Translations under genes and position numbers: made by a program
Shown: positions 1 through 10,304 of the stretch, in pieces
Position numbering within the stretch: the stretch's first letter is position 1
Layout: every line of letters starts with the position of its first letter
DNA from: an uncultured Chlorobiaceae bacterium
Lineage (GTDB): Bacteria; Bacteroidota; Chlorobiia; Chlorobiales; Chlorobiaceae
DNA: 64,000 nucleotides
Reading direction: 5' to 3'
Assembly: GCA_903895195.1 (NCBI GenBank)
Contig: CAITSZ010000011.1
Span: 124,001-188,000, forward strand
The notes under the pieces: generated by a model
Told to the model about the DNA's origin: nothing
Seen by the model: the letters and a program-made list of their open reading frames with translations, nothing else
Databases searched by the model: none

Positions 1-1827
1 CTGAAGTCCTGAGAGCTTGAGGTAGACGTAATTATCGGAGGTAAAAGCCGAAAAGCTTGCTCCGATTTTATAAAGTTCTCCGTTGAACTCTGCCGGTTTG
101 AGGGCTGAGGTGCCGAGATAGGAGAGATAGTCAAGTGCAAGCTCAATGTTTTTGCTGTTATTTTTCCCGATATCAAACACATAGTAAAGAGAGAAAAGCT
201 CGTTTTCCCGGTTTTGCAGGTAATGCAGTTTGATGCTCGAATTGACATCAAAAAACTCGATATCTTTTGTATAGTCAAGAAAGCATGGCTCGGTTTTTTC
301 TGATTTCTGAGCCAGAAGTTTTTCCGCAAATGGTGATGCGGTATTGCGGTTCACCGTGAGAGGAGTGATCAGTGGTTTCTGAATCTTGGCTTCACTCTCC
401 GTTACGCCGTGCGCTTTATAAACGCTGACATAATTTGAGCCGTAGTGCTTCCGGCCAAACGCTACCAGCCCCTCTTTTGTGATATTCTGCAGACGTTCAA
501 ACTGACTGACATGTTCCTGCCAGGCCATACCCCATATAAATGAATCAACATAGGCTTCTACACGCCCCTTGTTGTTTTCATAGAGTTTAAGCTGCTCAAT
601 TTTCAGATCATTGATTGCCGCTTCGAGCAGCCAGTCATGAAATTTACCCTCTTTGAGAAGCTCAAGCTGGTTGAGCAGCAGCTCTTTCACCTCTTCAAGA
701 GTTTGTCCCTCTCTTGGCTTTCCGCTCAGCATATGCGCGGAGTAATCTTTCATCATCACCAGCATCGAGCCGCCATCAAGGACTTTCTGCTGCTGGTTGA
801 GGTTAAGATCAATAAGTCCGGCTGTCTGGTTATATAAAATTTTGTCAACAAGGGTAAGGTAATCAGCATCCGGGCTGTTGATTCCATTGAACCGGAACCC
901 TATAACAACCTCTTCTGATTCCGGGCCTGTAACCGTGATGATGGATGGCTCCGTTATTTCCTCCTCCACAGCAGGCGTATAGAGAGGAATCTCCTTTGGC
1001 CGCAGTACCGAAAACTTCTCGTCGATAAGTTTTATCGTTGCATCAGGATCGAAATCTCCTGCAATGCAGAGCGCCATGTTGTTCGGCACATAGTAGGTGT
1101 GGTAGTAGTTTAGAACATTTTTGATTGAAGGATTTTTCAAATGTTCTGCTTTGCCTATCGTGGTCTGGGTGCCGTAGGTGTTTTTTTTAAAAAGGTCAGC
1201 AAACATACTCTCCCATATTTTCCTGCCGTCACTGTCCATAGTCATGTTTTTCTCTTCATACACGGTCTCAAGTTCGGTATGAAAAAGTCTCATGACCGGA
1301 TTACGGAACCGCTCCGCTTCAATGGTAAGCCACTGGCCCAGTTTGTTCGACGGAATATCGTTGAGATAGACGGTCTGTTCAACCCAGGTGTAGGCATTGG
1401 TGCCATGAGCCCCGATGGAGTTCAGAAGTTTGTCATACTCGTTTGGTACGGTATAGCTGGCGGCAATATTTGAAATGCTGTCAATATCCTTGTATATCGC
1501 AGCTCTTTTATCCGCGTCAGCGGTTGAACGGTATTGTTCATAGAGTTCCGAAATCTTTTCAAGCTCGGTATGCTCTTTTGCATAGTCAAGAGCACCGATT
1601 GAATCCGTTCCTTTGAAGAGCATATGCTCAAGGTAATGAGCAAGGCCCGTTGTCTCTGCCGGATCATTTTTACTGCCTGCCCTTACGGCGATTGATGTAT
1701 ATATTCTTGGCTCATCGCGGAGTGTACTCATGAAAACGGTCAGCCCGTTATCGAGTGTATAGATTCTTGTATTGAGAGGATCTCCCGAAACCGTCTTGTA
1801 TGGATAGTTCTTAACGTCGTTGAACAT
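1..1827 (-). CDS. M16 family zinc metallopeptidase, C-terminus outside window
   Basis: The reading frame starts at the ATG at 1827 and is still open at base 1 (609 codons seen), so the 3' part is missing. The first domain carries the inverted zinc motif HxxEH (H64-Y-L-E-H68), followed by an acidic stretch ending EEKN that supplies the third zinc ligand in M16 peptidases. A second M16-type domain (about residues 200-380) and the start of the C-terminal half follow. Full-length bacterial members are about 900 residues, so roughly two thirds is visible. I see no N-terminal signal peptide from this start. It is transcribed divergently from uvrB. The family assignment is firm; the substrate is unknown. 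Confidence 0.9.
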   Translation of the reverse strand, partial: MFNDVKNYPYKTVSGDPLNTRIYTLDNGLTVFMSTLRDEPRIYTSIAVRAGSKNDPAETTGLAHYLEHMLFKGTDSIGALDYAKEHTELEKISELYEQYRSTADADKRAAIYKDIDSISNIAASYTVPNEYDKLLNSIGAHGTNAYTWVEQTVYLNDIPSNKLGQWLTIEAERFRNPVMRLFHTELETVYEEKNMTMDSDGRKIWESMFADLFKKNTYGTQTTIGKAEHLKNPSIKNVLNYYHTYYVPNNMALCIAGDFDPDATIKLIDEKFSVLRPKEIPLYTPAVEEEITEPSIITVTGPESEEVVIGFRFNGINSPDADYLTLVDKILYNQTAGLIDLNLNQQQKVLDGGSMLVMMKDYSAHMLSGKPREGQTLEEVKELLLNQLELLKEGKFHDWLLEAAINDLKIEQLKLYENNKGRVEAYVDSFIWGMAWQEHVSQFERLQNITKEGLVAFGRKHYGSNYVSVYKAHGVTESEAKIQKPLITPLTVNRNTASPFAEKLLAQKSEKTEPCFLDYTKDIEFFDVNSSIKLHYLQNRENELFSLYYVFDIGKNNSKNIELALDYLSYLGTSALKPAEFNGELYKIGASFSAFTSDNYVYLKLSGLQ

Positions 1828-2008
1828 GGGCCTGCATGATATTAAATGTAAAAAGGGTATCCCGATCGAAAACAAAGGGATACGGTGGTTTCTGAACCTC
1901 TGAAATTGCCCCGTTGTAAAAAAAAATATAATAATCGGATATAAAGCGCATAATTGCAACCTTCATCACTGACCTTTTTGCATTAATATACAGTCTGGAA
2001 ACTGAAGG

Positions 2009-2110
2009 AGCACTGCTCATGTTACACCGTTGCAGAAGTTGCTCTATTTTAAAGCTCTCACACCGGCGGAATTGGAAGGTAATGACCCGTGGATGTTGCG
2101 TAAGAACTAA
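2009..2110 (+). pseudogene. Possible small-gene relic upstream of uvrB
   Basis: One frame between a TGA at 2003 and a TAA at 2108 reads like a protein C-terminus (ending [16 protein letters not shown]). It has no ATG or GTG start. The nearest ATG (2019, with an AAGGAG ahead of it) is in a different frame, as if one indel had separated start and body. A stem-loop with a T run follows directly. It could be a decayed or misread small gene, or chance. The rest of 1828-2184 shows nothing else. Confidence 0.2.
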
Positions 2111-2134
2111 CAAATTGCTTTAATAGTTCTTTTT
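2102..2134 (+). terminator. Stem-loop with T run
   Basis: AAGAACTA (2102-2109) pairs with TAGTTCTT (2124-2131) across a 14-nt loop, and T residues follow. This has the form of a weak rho-independent terminator on the plus strand, just before uvrB. Confidence 0.4.
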
Positions 2135-2184
2135 ATGCGCGTGAAAGAGGAATACGAAATACTATCAAGAGAGGAGAGTTGTTT

Positions 2185-4239
2185 ATGCAGGGGAACGGGA
2201 GCGGAATATACAGGCTTGTAAGTCCATACAGTCCGGCAGGTGACCAGCCGAAAGCCATCGAAGCGCTTACCGAGGGAGTCCTGTCAGGTAATCCATACCA
2301 GACTCTGCTTGGCGTTACCGGTTCCGGCAAAACGTATACCATTTCAAACGTCATTGCCCAGGTCAACAAGCCTGTGCTGGTGATGAGCCATAACAAGACC
2401 CTTGCTGCACAGCTCTACGGCGAGCTCAAGCAGTTTTTCCCCGATAATGCCGTTGAGTATTTTATCAGCTACTACGACTTCTATCAGCCTGAAGCTTACC
2501 TGCCGGCGCTTGACAAGTATATAGCAAAAGACCTGCGCATAAACGACGAGATTGAACGCCTGCGTCTCAAAACTACCAGCGCGTTGCTCAGTGGCAGGAA
2601 GGATGTTATTGTGGTCAGTTCTGTCAGTTGCATTTATGGTCTTGGTTCACCTGAAGATTGGAAGGCCCAGATTCTTGAACTGCGTTCCGGAATGGAAAAA
2701 GATCGGGATGCTTTTCTCAAAGAGCTGATAGCTCTTCATTATATCCGTGATGATGTCCAGCCCACTTCGGGGAAGTTCAGGGTCAGGGGTGATATTATTG
2801 ATCTTGTTCCTGCTCATGAAGAGCTTGCTCTTCGAATAGAGTTTTTCGGAAACACGATAGAGAGTCTTCAGACCTTTGAAATCAACAGCGGGGAAGTGCT
2901 TGGGGTCGAAGACTACGCCTTTATTTATCCAGCCCGGCAGTTTGTCGCCGATGAGGAGAAGCTCGGAGACGCCATGCTGGCAATTGAAAACGAGCTTGCA
3001 GGTCGGTTGAATTATTATCGTGATGAAAACCGCTTTCTTGAGGCCCGCAGGATTGAGGAGCGGACCCGTTATGATCTTGAAATGATCAAGGAGCTCGGCT
3101 ACTGTTCGGGGATTGAAAATTATTCAAGGCACCTTTCCGGACGCAAAGAGGGTGAGCGGCCTTACTGCCTCCTTGATTATTTCCCTTCGGATTATCTTGT
3201 TGTCATTGATGAATCCCATGTAACGCTGCCGCAGATTCGCGGCATGTACGGTGGCGACCGCTCCCGCAAAACCATTCTTGTTGAGCACGGTTTCAGGCTT
3301 CCTTCAGCGCTCGACAATCGCCCGCTTCGTTTTGAGGAGTTTGAGGAGATGGCACCGCAGGTCATCTGCGTCAGCGCCACCCCCAGCGAGCATGAACTGA
3401 TGCGTTCAGGCGGAGTGGTGGTCGAACAGCTTGTGCGTCCTACAGGTCTGCTTGACCCTCCGGTTGAAGTTCGTCCAGTCGCGGGGCAGATCGATAATCT
3501 CCTTGCTGAAATCCGTATCCATACAGGCAAAGGTCATAAGGTTCTGGTCATGACGCTGACAAAGAGAATGGCTGAAGATCTGCACGACTTTTTCCGGAAA
3601 ACGGGCATACGCTCGCGCTACCTGCATTCGGAGATCAAAAGTCTTGAGCGCATACAGATTCTCAGGGAGCTCAGGGTGGGGGATATCGATGTGCTTGTGG
3701 GGGTTAACCTCCTTCGTGAAGGGCTTGATCTTCCCGAAGTATCGCTTGTGGCTATTCTTGATGCCGATAAGGAGGGCTTTTTGCGCAACACCCGTTCGCT
3801 TATGCAGATTGCCGGCAGGGCGGCGCGTAATGTTGAGGGCTTTGTTGTGCTCTATGCCGATGTTCTGACGCGCTCCATTCGTGAAGTGCTCGATGAAACC
3901 GCAAGGCGTCGTGCGATTCAGCATCGGTATAACGAGGATCATGGCATTACTCCGCAGTCAATTATAAAATCGCTTGATCAGGTTCTTGATACCACCAGTG
4001 TGGCTGATGCGGAAGAGCGCTATCGCAGAAAGCGTTTCGGCCTTGAGGCAAAGCCTGAAAGGCTGCTGTCGGGCCTCATTGAGACGCTGACGCCTCAGGA
4101 AACGTATGCCATGGCAGCTGAACTCCGGATTGAAATGCAGGAGGCTGCTGTGCAGATGGAGTATGAAAAAGCGGCCTACCTGCGCGATGAAATTTCAAAG
4201 CTGGAACAGGCTATAAAGCGTTTGCCGGCTGAGGGATAG
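2185..4239 (+). CDS. uvrB: Excinuclease ABC subunit UvrB
   Basis: UvrB is the damage-verifying helicase of nucleotide excision repair: it receives DNA from UvrA and positions UvrC for incision. The 684-residue length is typical. Visible parts are Walker A GVTGSGKT (43-50), the beta-hairpin [12 protein letters not shown] that inserts into DNA, the DESH helicase box in the middle, the [10 protein letters not shown] helicase motif, and a C-terminal UVR motif ([14 protein letters not shown]) that contacts UvrC. I chose the ATG at 2185 because GAGGAG lies 8 nt upstream; an in-frame TTG two codons earlier is less likely. It appears to be monocistronic. Confidence 0.97.
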   Translation: MQGNGSGIYRLVSPYSPAGDQPKAIEALTEGVLSGNPYQTLLGVTGSGKTYTISNVIAQVNKPVLVMSHNKTLAAQLYGELKQFFPDNAVEYFISYYDFYQPEAYLPALDKYIAKDLRINDEIERLRLKTTSALLSGRKDVIVVSSVSCIYGLGSPEDWKAQILELRSGMEKDRDAFLKELIALHYIRDDVQPTSGKFRVRGDIIDLVPAHEELALRIEFFGNTIESLQTFEINSGEVLGVEDYAFIYPARQFVADEEKLGDAMLAIENELAGRLNYYRDENRFLEARRIEERTRYDLEMIKELGYCSGIENYSRHLSGRKEGERPYCLLDYFPSDYLVVIDESHVTLPQIRGMYGGDRSRKTILVEHGFRLPSALDNRPLRFEEFEEMAPQVICVSATPSEHELMRSGGVVVEQLVRPTGLLDPPVEVRPVAGQIDNLLAEIRIHTGKGHKVLVMTLTKRMAEDLHDFFRKTGIRSRYLHSEIKSLERIQILRELRVGDIDVLVGVNLLREGLDLPEVSLVAILDADKEGFLRNTRSLMQIAGRAARNVEGFVVLYADVLTRSIREVLDETARRRAIQHRYNEDHGITPQSIIKSLDQVLDTTSVADAEERYRRKRFGLEAKPERLLSGLIETLTPQETYAMAAELRIEMQEAAVQMEYEKAAYLRDEISKLEQAIKRLPAEG

Positions 4240-4439
4240 ATTTTACGGCTCATGGAGAAGGCTATGTCTATCAGCTAAAAGTTAGCATACACGATGCACA
4301 TGAAAACTCATGAAAATGCGCCTTTAACGGTTATTCTGTTTCTTCCTTTGAATTTTTTCCTCGCTCAAAGAGTTGGTATGGTATCATGTTAATTGTTTGC
4401 AGTTCAGAAAATCGGCTCATTTTTCAGGAGGGAAACGTC

Positions 4440-5519
4440 ATGCAGCAGCTATTTTCACCAACCACAATAGGTTCACTCACGCTCCGAAATCATCTGGTGA
4501 TGGCACCGATGACCCGCAATCGGGCAATAGGCAATCTTCCCGGCGAGCTTATGGCTGAGTACTATGCTCAGAGGGCTTCGGCAGGCCTCATCATCACTGA
4601 AGGCGCATCTCCTTCTCCAAACGGGTTGGGCTATCCACGGATTCCGGGAATTTTTTCAAGGGAGCAGATAGATGGATGGAAGCTTGTCACTAAAACAGTT
4701 CATGCTAAGGGCGGAAAGCTGTTTATCCAGTTAATGCATGGTGGACGAATCGGTCATCCTCTTAATTTACCTGCTGGTGCACATCTGCTGGGACCTTCAG
4801 CAGTGGCTGCAGCTGGTGAGATATACACCGATGCCGAGGGTATGAAACCGTATGTCGTCCCGCAGGCAATGAGTGATGAAGATATCAAAAGCACTATCGA
4901 AGAGTTTGCACAGGCCGCGAGAAACGCTATTCAAGCCGGATTTGATGGTATAGAACTGCACAGCGCAAACGGCTATCTGCTTGAGCAATTTATCCGGCCT
5001 ACTTCCAATCAGCGCAAAGATCACTATGGCGGCACTATTGAGCACCGTTCCCGCTTTGTGCTCGAAGTCGCTGACGCGGCGAGCAAGGCTATCGGCAAGG
5101 AGAGGGTTGGCATCCGCCTGTCGCCTTACGGCATTTTCAATGATATGCCGCTCTACCCGGCTATGGAGGCTGATTATACCTATCTTGCAAGGCAGCTCAG
5201 TGCTCGCTGTCTGCTCTACATCCACCTGGTCGATCACTCATCGATGGGTGCGCCGGAAGTACCTGCCTCAATCAAAGCAACGTTCCGTAACGAGTTTAAC
5301 GGGAAGCTGATTCTCTCTGGCGGCTACGATGCCGCTCGTGCGGAGCGTGATCTGGCAGAGGAAAAGTGTGATCTGATAGCAGTGGGGAGGCCGTTCCTTG
5401 CCAATCCTGATCTGGTTGCGAGATGGAAGTCCGGTGCTGCGGTCAACGAAGCGGATATGACGACCTTCTATATGTCCGGGCCTGAGGGGTATACCGATTA
5501 CCCAGCGTTGAGTTCATAA
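4440..5519 (+). CDS. Old Yellow Enzyme family alkene reductase (NemA-like)
   Basis: A 359-residue FMN-dependent TIM-barrel reductase of the Old Yellow Enzyme family, expected to use NAD(P)H to reduce activated C=C bonds or electrophiles such as N-ethylmaleimide. The family hallmark is HSANGYLLEQFIRP followed by NQRKDHYGG; its H-x-x-N pair binds the phenolic or carbonyl group of the ligand. The N-terminal FSPTTIGSLTLRN and the C-terminal VGRPFLANPDLV phosphate-site motif also fit. The ATG at 4440 is preceded by AGGAGGG at 7-nt spacing, which favours it over an upstream ATG at 4386. It converges on kdsD with only 7 bases between the stops. The physiological substrate cannot be read from the sequence. 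Confidence 0.92.
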   Translation: MQQLFSPTTIGSLTLRNHLVMAPMTRNRAIGNLPGELMAEYYAQRASAGLIITEGASPSPNGLGYPRIPGIFSREQIDGWKLVTKTVHAKGGKLFIQLMHGGRIGHPLNLPAGAHLLGPSAVAAAGEIYTDAEGMKPYVVPQAMSDEDIKSTIEEFAQAARNAIQAGFDGIELHSANGYLLEQFIRPTSNQRKDHYGGTIEHRSRFVLEVADAASKAIGKERVGIRLSPYGIFNDMPLYPAMEADYTYLARQLSARCLLYIHLVDHSSMGAPEVPASIKATFRNEFNGKLILSGGYDAARAERDLAEEKCDLIAVGRPFLANPDLVARWKSGAAVNEADMTTFYMSGPEGYTDYPALSS

Positions 5520-5526
5520 CGATCTG

Positions 5527-6507
5527 TCAGAGGCCAAGGGTTATCAGGTCATGAATATGAACCATGCCGACCGGATGCTGTTCACTGTCGCAGACCAGAA
5601 GCTGCGTGATGCGGTAGGTTTCGAGGATATCAAGACAATCTTTGGCCATGGTGCTGGTAGAGACTGTTTTCGGGTTTGCAGTCATGACTGAGCCTGCACT
5701 GAGGCTAAGGAACTCTTTTCCGCTTTGAACAAGGCGGCGGAGATCGCCGTCGGTAAATATGCCCCTCAAGCGTCCTTCTTCATCGACAACAGCACTTACC
5801 CCGTATCGTTTCGAGGTCATTTCAAGAATCAGGTCGGTGACAGAGGCATTTTCTTTGACGAATGGTACTGCGTTGTCTTTTGCCATGATATCCGTAACTT
5901 TTACGGTCAGCCTTCGTCCGAGTGATCCTTTGGGGTGGGTGAGCGCAAAATCCCTCTGGGTGAAATTCTTCTGCTGCATCAACGAGATGGCGAGCGCATC
6001 TCCCATGGCCAGCATTGCTGTGGTTGACGTGGTCGGGGCAAGGTCGTAAGGGCAGGCTTCCTTTTCTATGTCGGTATCAAGGGTAATGTGGGCGTTCAGG
6101 GCAAGAAACGATCGTTTATTGCCGGTCATGGCAATGATTGTTGCGCCGATCTGCTTGAGTGCGGGGATTATAAAATTAAGTTCTTCCGTGGTGCCGCTTT
6201 TGGACAGGCAGATAACAACATCATCCTGGCTGACGATACCAAGATCTCCATGAGCAGCATCTGCAGGGTGAAGAAAAAGGGCTGTTGAACCGGTGGACGA
6301 CATGGTTGCTGCAATTTTCTGGGCGATAATGCCGGATTTCCCCATGCCGGAGATAATGATTTTTCCCTTGCATGCGACGAGCAGCATGACAGCCTCGGAA
6401 AAACTGCTGTCAAGCCGTTCAGCAATCTGTTGAATGGCACGAGCTTCCTGTTCCAGAATTGTTCTTCCTGTTTGCGTAATGTACTGGTTTGGAGATGAGG
6501 TATTCAT
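5527..6507 (-). CDS. kdsD: Arabinose-5-phosphate isomerase (KdsD/KpsF/GutQ family)
   Basis: Interconverts ribulose-5-phosphate and arabinose-5-phosphate, the first step to KDO for lipopolysaccharide. The 326-residue length matches the family. An N-terminal SIS sugar-isomerase domain holds GMGKSGIIAQKIAATMSSTG and FLHPADAAHGDLG, the family signature. Two CBS domains fill the C-terminal third (from about residue 205). It fits a Gram-negative envelope role together with lpxB elsewhere in this window. It reads divergently from the small membrane gene at 6628. Confidence 0.94.
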   Translation of the reverse strand: MNTSSPNQYITQTGRTILEQEARAIQQIAERLDSSFSEAVMLLVACKGKIIISGMGKSGIIAQKIAATMSSTGSTALFLHPADAAHGDLGIVSQDDVVICLSKSGTTEELNFIIPALKQIGATIIAMTGNKRSFLALNAHITLDTDIEKEACPYDLAPTTSTTAMLAMGDALAISLMQQKNFTQRDFALTHPKGSLGRRLTVKVTDIMAKDNAVPFVKENASVTDLILEMTSKRYGVSAVVDEEGRLRGIFTDGDLRRLVQSGKEFLSLSAGSVMTANPKTVSTSTMAKDCLDILETYRITQLLVCDSEQHPVGMVHIHDLITLGL

Positions 6508-6627
6508 GCTATCGTTATGAATATGTGCTTCAATAAATAAAAGAAAATCAGTTACTCTTTTTATAAAGTGTAATATCGGCTAAATTGGGTAATTACCATT
6601 TGGTTTACTAATCATAACGTTACGGAA

Positions 6628-6990
6628 ATGAATTTTGATTCGATGAGCTGGGTTCTCGTTATGGCGTTATCCCTTTCGGTGTTTTCCTTGTTTATTTTTT
6701 TGTTCACCAAGTTTATAGGGTACATGAAAACGGAGCAAAACCTGCAAATAGAGTCGTTTAAGGATTCGCTGATTGATAAGGATAATCCTGTGGGTCTGCA
6801 TGGTGATGAACTTGAAAAGCTTAAAGAACAGCAGGCGGAAGCACAGCGCCATCTCAAGGAGGTTATATCAAGAATTCCTGTTATTCAGAAAGATGGAAGA
6901 TTTCAGATTGATGCGGAGGCTATAAGGAAGCAAAAGGAGGCGGCCAATGGTTCCGGAGTGACAGGGACGGCGGCTGAAGGTAATGGTTAA
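6628..6990 (+). CDS. Small membrane-anchored protein of unknown function
   Basis: 120 residues. One hydrophobic segment (about residues 8-30) is followed by a charged, partly helical region (roughly 45-85) rich in E, K and Q, and a Gly/Ala tail. This suggests a single-pass inner-membrane protein with a cytoplasmic coiled helix. I do not recognise the family. ACGGAA precedes the ATG. It ends 24 bases before the flippase gene in the same direction, so the two are probably co-transcribed. Confidence 0.65.
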   Translation: MNFDSMSWVLVMALSLSVFSLFIFLFTKFIGYMKTEQNLQIESFKDSLIDKDNPVGLHGDELEKLKEQQAEAQRHLKEVISRIPVIQKDGRFQIDAEAIRKQKEAANGSGVTGTAAEGNG

Positions 6991-7014
6991 GTTTTTTTTG
7001 ATTTTATTTTTTGC

Positions 7015-8529
7015 ATGCTTTCAAAGTTAAAGCTTCTTTTCAAAGATACCGTTATCTACGGTTCGAGTACCATACTGGCTCGCAGTCTCAATTATCTGCT
7101 GGTTCCCCTCTACGCCAATAAACTTTCAACGTTTGATAATGGTGTGCAAACCATTATCTATGCCAACATAGCTCTGGCCAATGTATTGTTTTCGTATGGG
7201 CTTGAGACTTCATACCTCAAAGTGGTTTCAGATTCGGCCGATAAAGATCGGGATGAAACGCAGCTTTTCTCAACGGCCTTTCTTACCCTGTTTGTTACCT
7301 CTACCCTGTTTGCACTGGGGGTAGTATTTTTTGCTCCACTTATTGCCCAATTAATCGGGTTATCGACTACTGATTTTACGTTCGTCCGGTATGCCGCACT
7401 TATTTTGTGGATTGACACTCTTCTGGTTATTCCATTTGCAGAACTTCGATTGAAAAGAAAGGCTCTGCAATTTGCCATTGCCAGAGTAGTCGGGGTGATT
7501 GCTGTCGTTGTCAGTGCAGTGATTCTTATTGTCCCTCTGCATTTCGGTTTGTCCGGGGTTTTTATTGCCGAGGCTTTCGGCTCTCTGGTCAGTCTTTTGC
7601 TCGTTATTCCTGTGTTCAGTCAGTTCAGACTTTTCTTTTCAGCTACGCAGTTGCGTGAAATGCTTCGCATAGGGTTGCCTTATGTACCGACAGGGATTGC
7701 AGGGCTATTGATTCATCTGATTGACCGGAATATTTTAATCCGCATACCAGCTTCACAGATAGAACAGATCTATGGGAAAGGCTATCAGCCCTCTGATATT
7801 GTAGGTATTTATGGAAGGATTGCAGCTTTCGGGGTTGTACTGCAGCTTTTTATCCAGGTATTTCGTTTTGCATGGCAGCCTTTTTTTCTGCAGCATGCAA
7901 AGGATCCGGATGCTAAAAAGCTCTTTCAGCATGTGCTGAGTATTTCAACCTTTGTTACCATGTTTCTTGCCCTGGCAGCTACTTATTTTGTTCCTGATCT
8001 TGTACGCTATCACTATGCAGGCAGTTTTTACCTGCTTCCTCCCCGTTACTGGATAGGGCTTTCCATATTGCCTTGGATTTTTTTGAGTTATGTGTTTGAT
8101 ATGGTATCGACCAATCTTTCCGCTGGCATTCTTATAACAGGTAATACCCGATATCTGCCTGTTGTCACGTTTGCCGGTGCGGCAGTTACTGCACTTTTCT
8201 GCTGGTGGCTTGTTCCATTACGAGGTATGGATGGTGCTGCGTATGCTATTGTAGCCGGGACTGCTGTTATGTGCCTTGTTATGGCGTGGTACTCGCTTAA
8301 AGTCTTTCCCGTCAGCTATGACTGGCTGAAACTTTTTCTGTTGTTTGTGGCGGGTACAGCACTGGGATGGATTCAGTTTGCTGTCGGACCGGAGCTCTTT
8401 CAGGCAGGAACGATCGTTGGCATAAAAGCAGCCATGCTTCTGCTTTATCTTGCGTTTGCCATGGCGCTTTTCCGGGAAGAGACGAGGCTTGTTGCCGTGA
8501 AGGTGGGCAATAAGTTCAGGCGGGCCTGA
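7015..8529 (+). CDS. Polysaccharide flippase/exporter (Wzx-like, MATE/MVF superfamily)
   Basis: A 504-residue, very hydrophobic protein with about a dozen predicted membrane segments and the N-terminal pattern of oligosaccharide flippases ([25 protein letters not shown]). Such proteins move lipid-linked sugar repeat units across the inner membrane during O-antigen or exopolysaccharide synthesis. No clear ribosome site precedes the ATG at 7015 (the upstream bases are a T-rich run), so translation may be coupled to the small gene before it. No polymerase or glycosyltransferase gene lies beside it, so the glycan is unknown. Confidence 0.85.
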   Translation: MLSKLKLLFKDTVIYGSSTILARSLNYLLVPLYANKLSTFDNGVQTIIYANIALANVLFSYGLETSYLKVVSDSADKDRDETQLFSTAFLTLFVTSTLFALGVVFFAPLIAQLIGLSTTDFTFVRYAALILWIDTLLVIPFAELRLKRKALQFAIARVVGVIAVVVSAVILIVPLHFGLSGVFIAEAFGSLVSLLLVIPVFSQFRLFFSATQLREMLRIGLPYVPTGIAGLLIHLIDRNILIRIPASQIEQIYGKGYQPSDIVGIYGRIAAFGVVLQLFIQVFRFAWQPFFLQHAKDPDAKKLFQHVLSISTFVTMFLALAATYFVPDLVRYHYAGSFYLLPPRYWIGLSILPWIFLSYVFDMVSTNLSAGILITGNTRYLPVVTFAGAAVTALFCWWLVPLRGMDGAAYAIVAGTAVMCLVMAWYSLKVFPVSYDWLKLFLLFVAGTALGWIQFAVGPELFQAGTIVGIKAAMLLLYLAFAMALFREETRLVAVKVGNKFRRA

Positions 8530-8555
8530 TTTCTAACCTGTTTTCTCCTCTTATG

Positions 8556-9089
8556 TTATCGCGGAGGTCGATTGCAATCTCCTTTGACAGCAGAAGGGGC
8601 ATCACCCCATCGCCCTCTGCCTCCATGGTGCAATTTGCGGGTTGCCATGTTTTCAAGCACCTCTTTTAACCGGCCCTTTTGTTCGGGTGTGCAGAGTTTG
8701 GTCAGCTGATGAAAATGAATAACCTGTTCACGCTCTATGGCGGCATGATGAACGCCTATTGAGGCAACAATGGATTCAGTTGTTTTAGTATCAGGCTTAT
8801 CCTTAAGCGACTCCACAACCAGTTGTTTTTTTAGCGAGGCAATGCTCTCTATTTCCGGTCTGACTTTTAGAAAATGCTCCTGACGCAGTTTTTCGAAAGT
8901 GACAGTCTGTGATGCATTGAGGTCGAGCTGCCTTGCGAAAAAATTGTCATGATTGAATTGGCGGCCTCCTGGGGGCGGCTCCGGTCTGGGCGTGTTCTGC
9001 ATCCAGAGAACGCTGAGCAGTGCTCCATTGAACAGAACAAGAAGTACAAACGCGGAGGTGATTATGCGTTTTGAAGTAAAAAAGTTCAT
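8556..9089 (-). CDS. Membrane-anchored Spy/CpxP/CnrX-like periplasmic protein
   Basis: From the ATG at 9089 this is 177 residues: one N-terminal hydrophobic anchor (about 9-27), a Pro-rich linker, then an all-helical region with the repeated 'LxxxQ' style of Spy/CpxP/ZraP proteins (QLDLNASQTVTFEKLRQEH; LCTPEQKGRLKEVL), ending in a His/Gly/Arg-rich tail. Such proteins sense metals or misfolded protein in the periplasm. It is the last gene of a cluster with an ECF sigma factor, an anti-sigma-like gene and a second Spy-like gene. Upstream in-frame ATGs at 9101 and 9146 are less likely, because the region between them forms a strong stem-loop. Confidence 0.7.
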   Translation of the reverse strand: MNFFTSKRIITSAFVLLVLFNGALLSVLWMQNTPRPEPPPGGRQFNHDNFFARQLDLNASQTVTFEKLRQEHFLKVRPEIESIASLKKQLVVESLKDKPDTKTTESIVASIGVHHAAIEREQVIHFHQLTKLCTPEQKGRLKEVLENMATRKLHHGGRGRWGDAPSAVKGDCNRPPR

Positions 9090-9107
9090 AATGTAAAGCA
9101 TAATTTC

Positions 9108-9138
9108 AAGCAGGCCATCAGTTTTGATGAGCCTGCTT
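9108..9138 (-). terminator. Intergenic stem-loop between two Spy-like genes
   Basis: AAGCAGGC (9108-9115) pairs with GCCTGCTT (9131-9138). An inner CATCA/TGATG stem, one bulged A and a 4-nt loop complete the 13-bp hairpin. The following T run is poor, so it may attenuate transcription or protect mRNA rather than fully stop transcription. Confidence 0.5.
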
Positions 9139-9161
9139 ATTTTCAAAAGGGCTGAGTTATA

Positions 9162-9776
9162 TTATGGCATCATGCCGCAGTTACCCCTCATCCCGCAGTT
9201 CCAACGCATCTGACGCGGCCCCATCATTGGCTGCATTTTTTCGATCTGAGCCGGTGAAAGTATTGTGGCAAGTTCAGCCAGGTGAGAGCTTTTCAGGTGG
9301 GCCAGGTTGGCGTGCAACCTGCCGATTTTTTCGGAAAGCACATCGATTTTTTTCTTGTCAAGATGATTTTTTATCGATTCCTGTCGAAGTTCGCCGTTTA
9401 ATGCTGCAAGTTTTTCCTTCTCAGCAATCATAGTATTGAAGTGTTTCTTATGCAGTTCCTGCATTTGAGCGCTTTGTTTGTCGTTCAGTCCCAGACGTTC
9501 CTGCATCCAGGGATTCCCGCAATTTTGCCAATTTCCTCCCGCTTCCCCGGGTCCTCTCATGTAAGGCATTCTGTCATCAGGTCCAAGCTCTGCAAGTCTT
9601 TTTTGCCATTCATGGTGGTAAGCCATCCTATCTTCGACGGGTGAATTTTTCATTTTTCCTCGAAGAGCTGCCAGTTCCGTGTCGGTTGCATGGCTGTAAT
9701 CAGTTGCAGCAAAGGCAACACCGCCAAAACCAAGCAACGAGGCCGACATGAGTAACATCATCATGGTTTTTTTCAT
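9162..9776 (-). CDS. Periplasmic Spy/CpxP-like chaperone/metal-sensing protein
   Basis: 204 residues from the ATG at 9776, chosen because AAGGAG sits just upstream; an in-frame ATG nine codons earlier lacks a ribosome site. A signal peptide (KK, then a hydrophobic run ending AFA-ATD) predicts export. The mature part is helical, with LGLNDKQSAQMQELHKKHF and LATILSPAQIEKM, both close to the LTxxQ repeats of the Spy/CpxP family, and a Met/Cys-rich tail (CGMRGNCGMMP) that could bind metal. It belongs to the ECF-sigma cluster, which suggests expression under envelope or metal stress. Confidence 0.75.
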   Translation of the reverse strand: MKKTMMMLLMSASLLGFGGVAFAATDYSHATDTELAALRGKMKNSPVEDRMAYHHEWQKRLAELGPDDRMPYMRGPGEAGGNWQNCGNPWMQERLGLNDKQSAQMQELHKKHFNTMIAEKEKLAALNGELRQESIKNHLDKKKIDVLSEKIGRLHANLAHLKSSHLAELATILSPAQIEKMQPMMGPRQMRWNCGMRGNCGMMP

Positions 9777-9848
9777 CGGATCTCCTTTTTTATTGTGAGT
9801 CAATTATCACTCAATTCAAGTAGTTGTCTTCAAAATACAGGTTAGCGT

Positions 9849-10259
9849 TTAAGGCGTCTGGTTTTCATTTGGAACGGTGTCAGCCGCATAGGTGGCAGAC
9901 TGGTCGTAGTAAGCAAATTCCTGACTCGTATAGTCGTCACTTAGTTTATCAAGCATTTCGCTGATGGTGGACACTGATGTTGTCCCCCGGTTATTATGCT
10001 GAACGGAGAGCAGTGTGGCACCGATATTGATAATAATAAGCAGCGCAAAAAATGCCAGACGTAAAGCGAAGCGATTGCCAGCAAAAGTAATTGAGTGCTT
10101 TGCCCCGGGTACGAACTCCCGCTCTATGCGTTGCATCAGCCGCGCTCTGAAAAAATGATTAACCTCCAGTGGTTTCATTTCGTCTAGCAGCTTCATGGTC
10201 TCAGCGACATGTTCTTCAGTATTTTTGTTGTGCTGTTTCATCATAATTTCCTGTTTCAT
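9849..10259 (-). CDS. Probable anti-sigma factor (single-pass membrane)
   Basis: 136 residues: a short cytoplasmic N-terminal helical region (EEHVAETMKLLDEMKPLEVNHFFRARLMQRI), one membrane segment (about 75-95) and a periplasmic tail of about 40 residues. This size and layout, and its place 45 bases after an ECF sigma gene, fit an anti-sigma factor that holds the sigma factor at the membrane. The zinc HxxxCxxC motif of the ZAS class is absent. Two internal ATGs (10244, 10241) sit behind AGGAAA and may be the real start. The role is inferred mainly from context. Confidence 0.6.
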   Translation of the reverse strand: MKQEIMMKQHNKNTEEHVAETMKLLDEMKPLEVNHFFRARLMQRIEREFVPGAKHSITFAGNRFALRLAFFALLIIINIGATLLSVQHNNRGTTSVSTISEMLDKLSDDYTSQEFAYYDQSATYAADTVPNENQTP

Positions 10260-10304
10260 TATATCTGACGACAGGCAGTTGAAAACCTTGTGGTTGCAAT
10301 AAAA

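Noticed and set aside
3406-3942. 178-codon open frame antisense to uvrB
   Set aside because: It lies wholly inside a well supported gene, has no ribosome site and its product has no recognisable domain; it is a codon-bias shadow.
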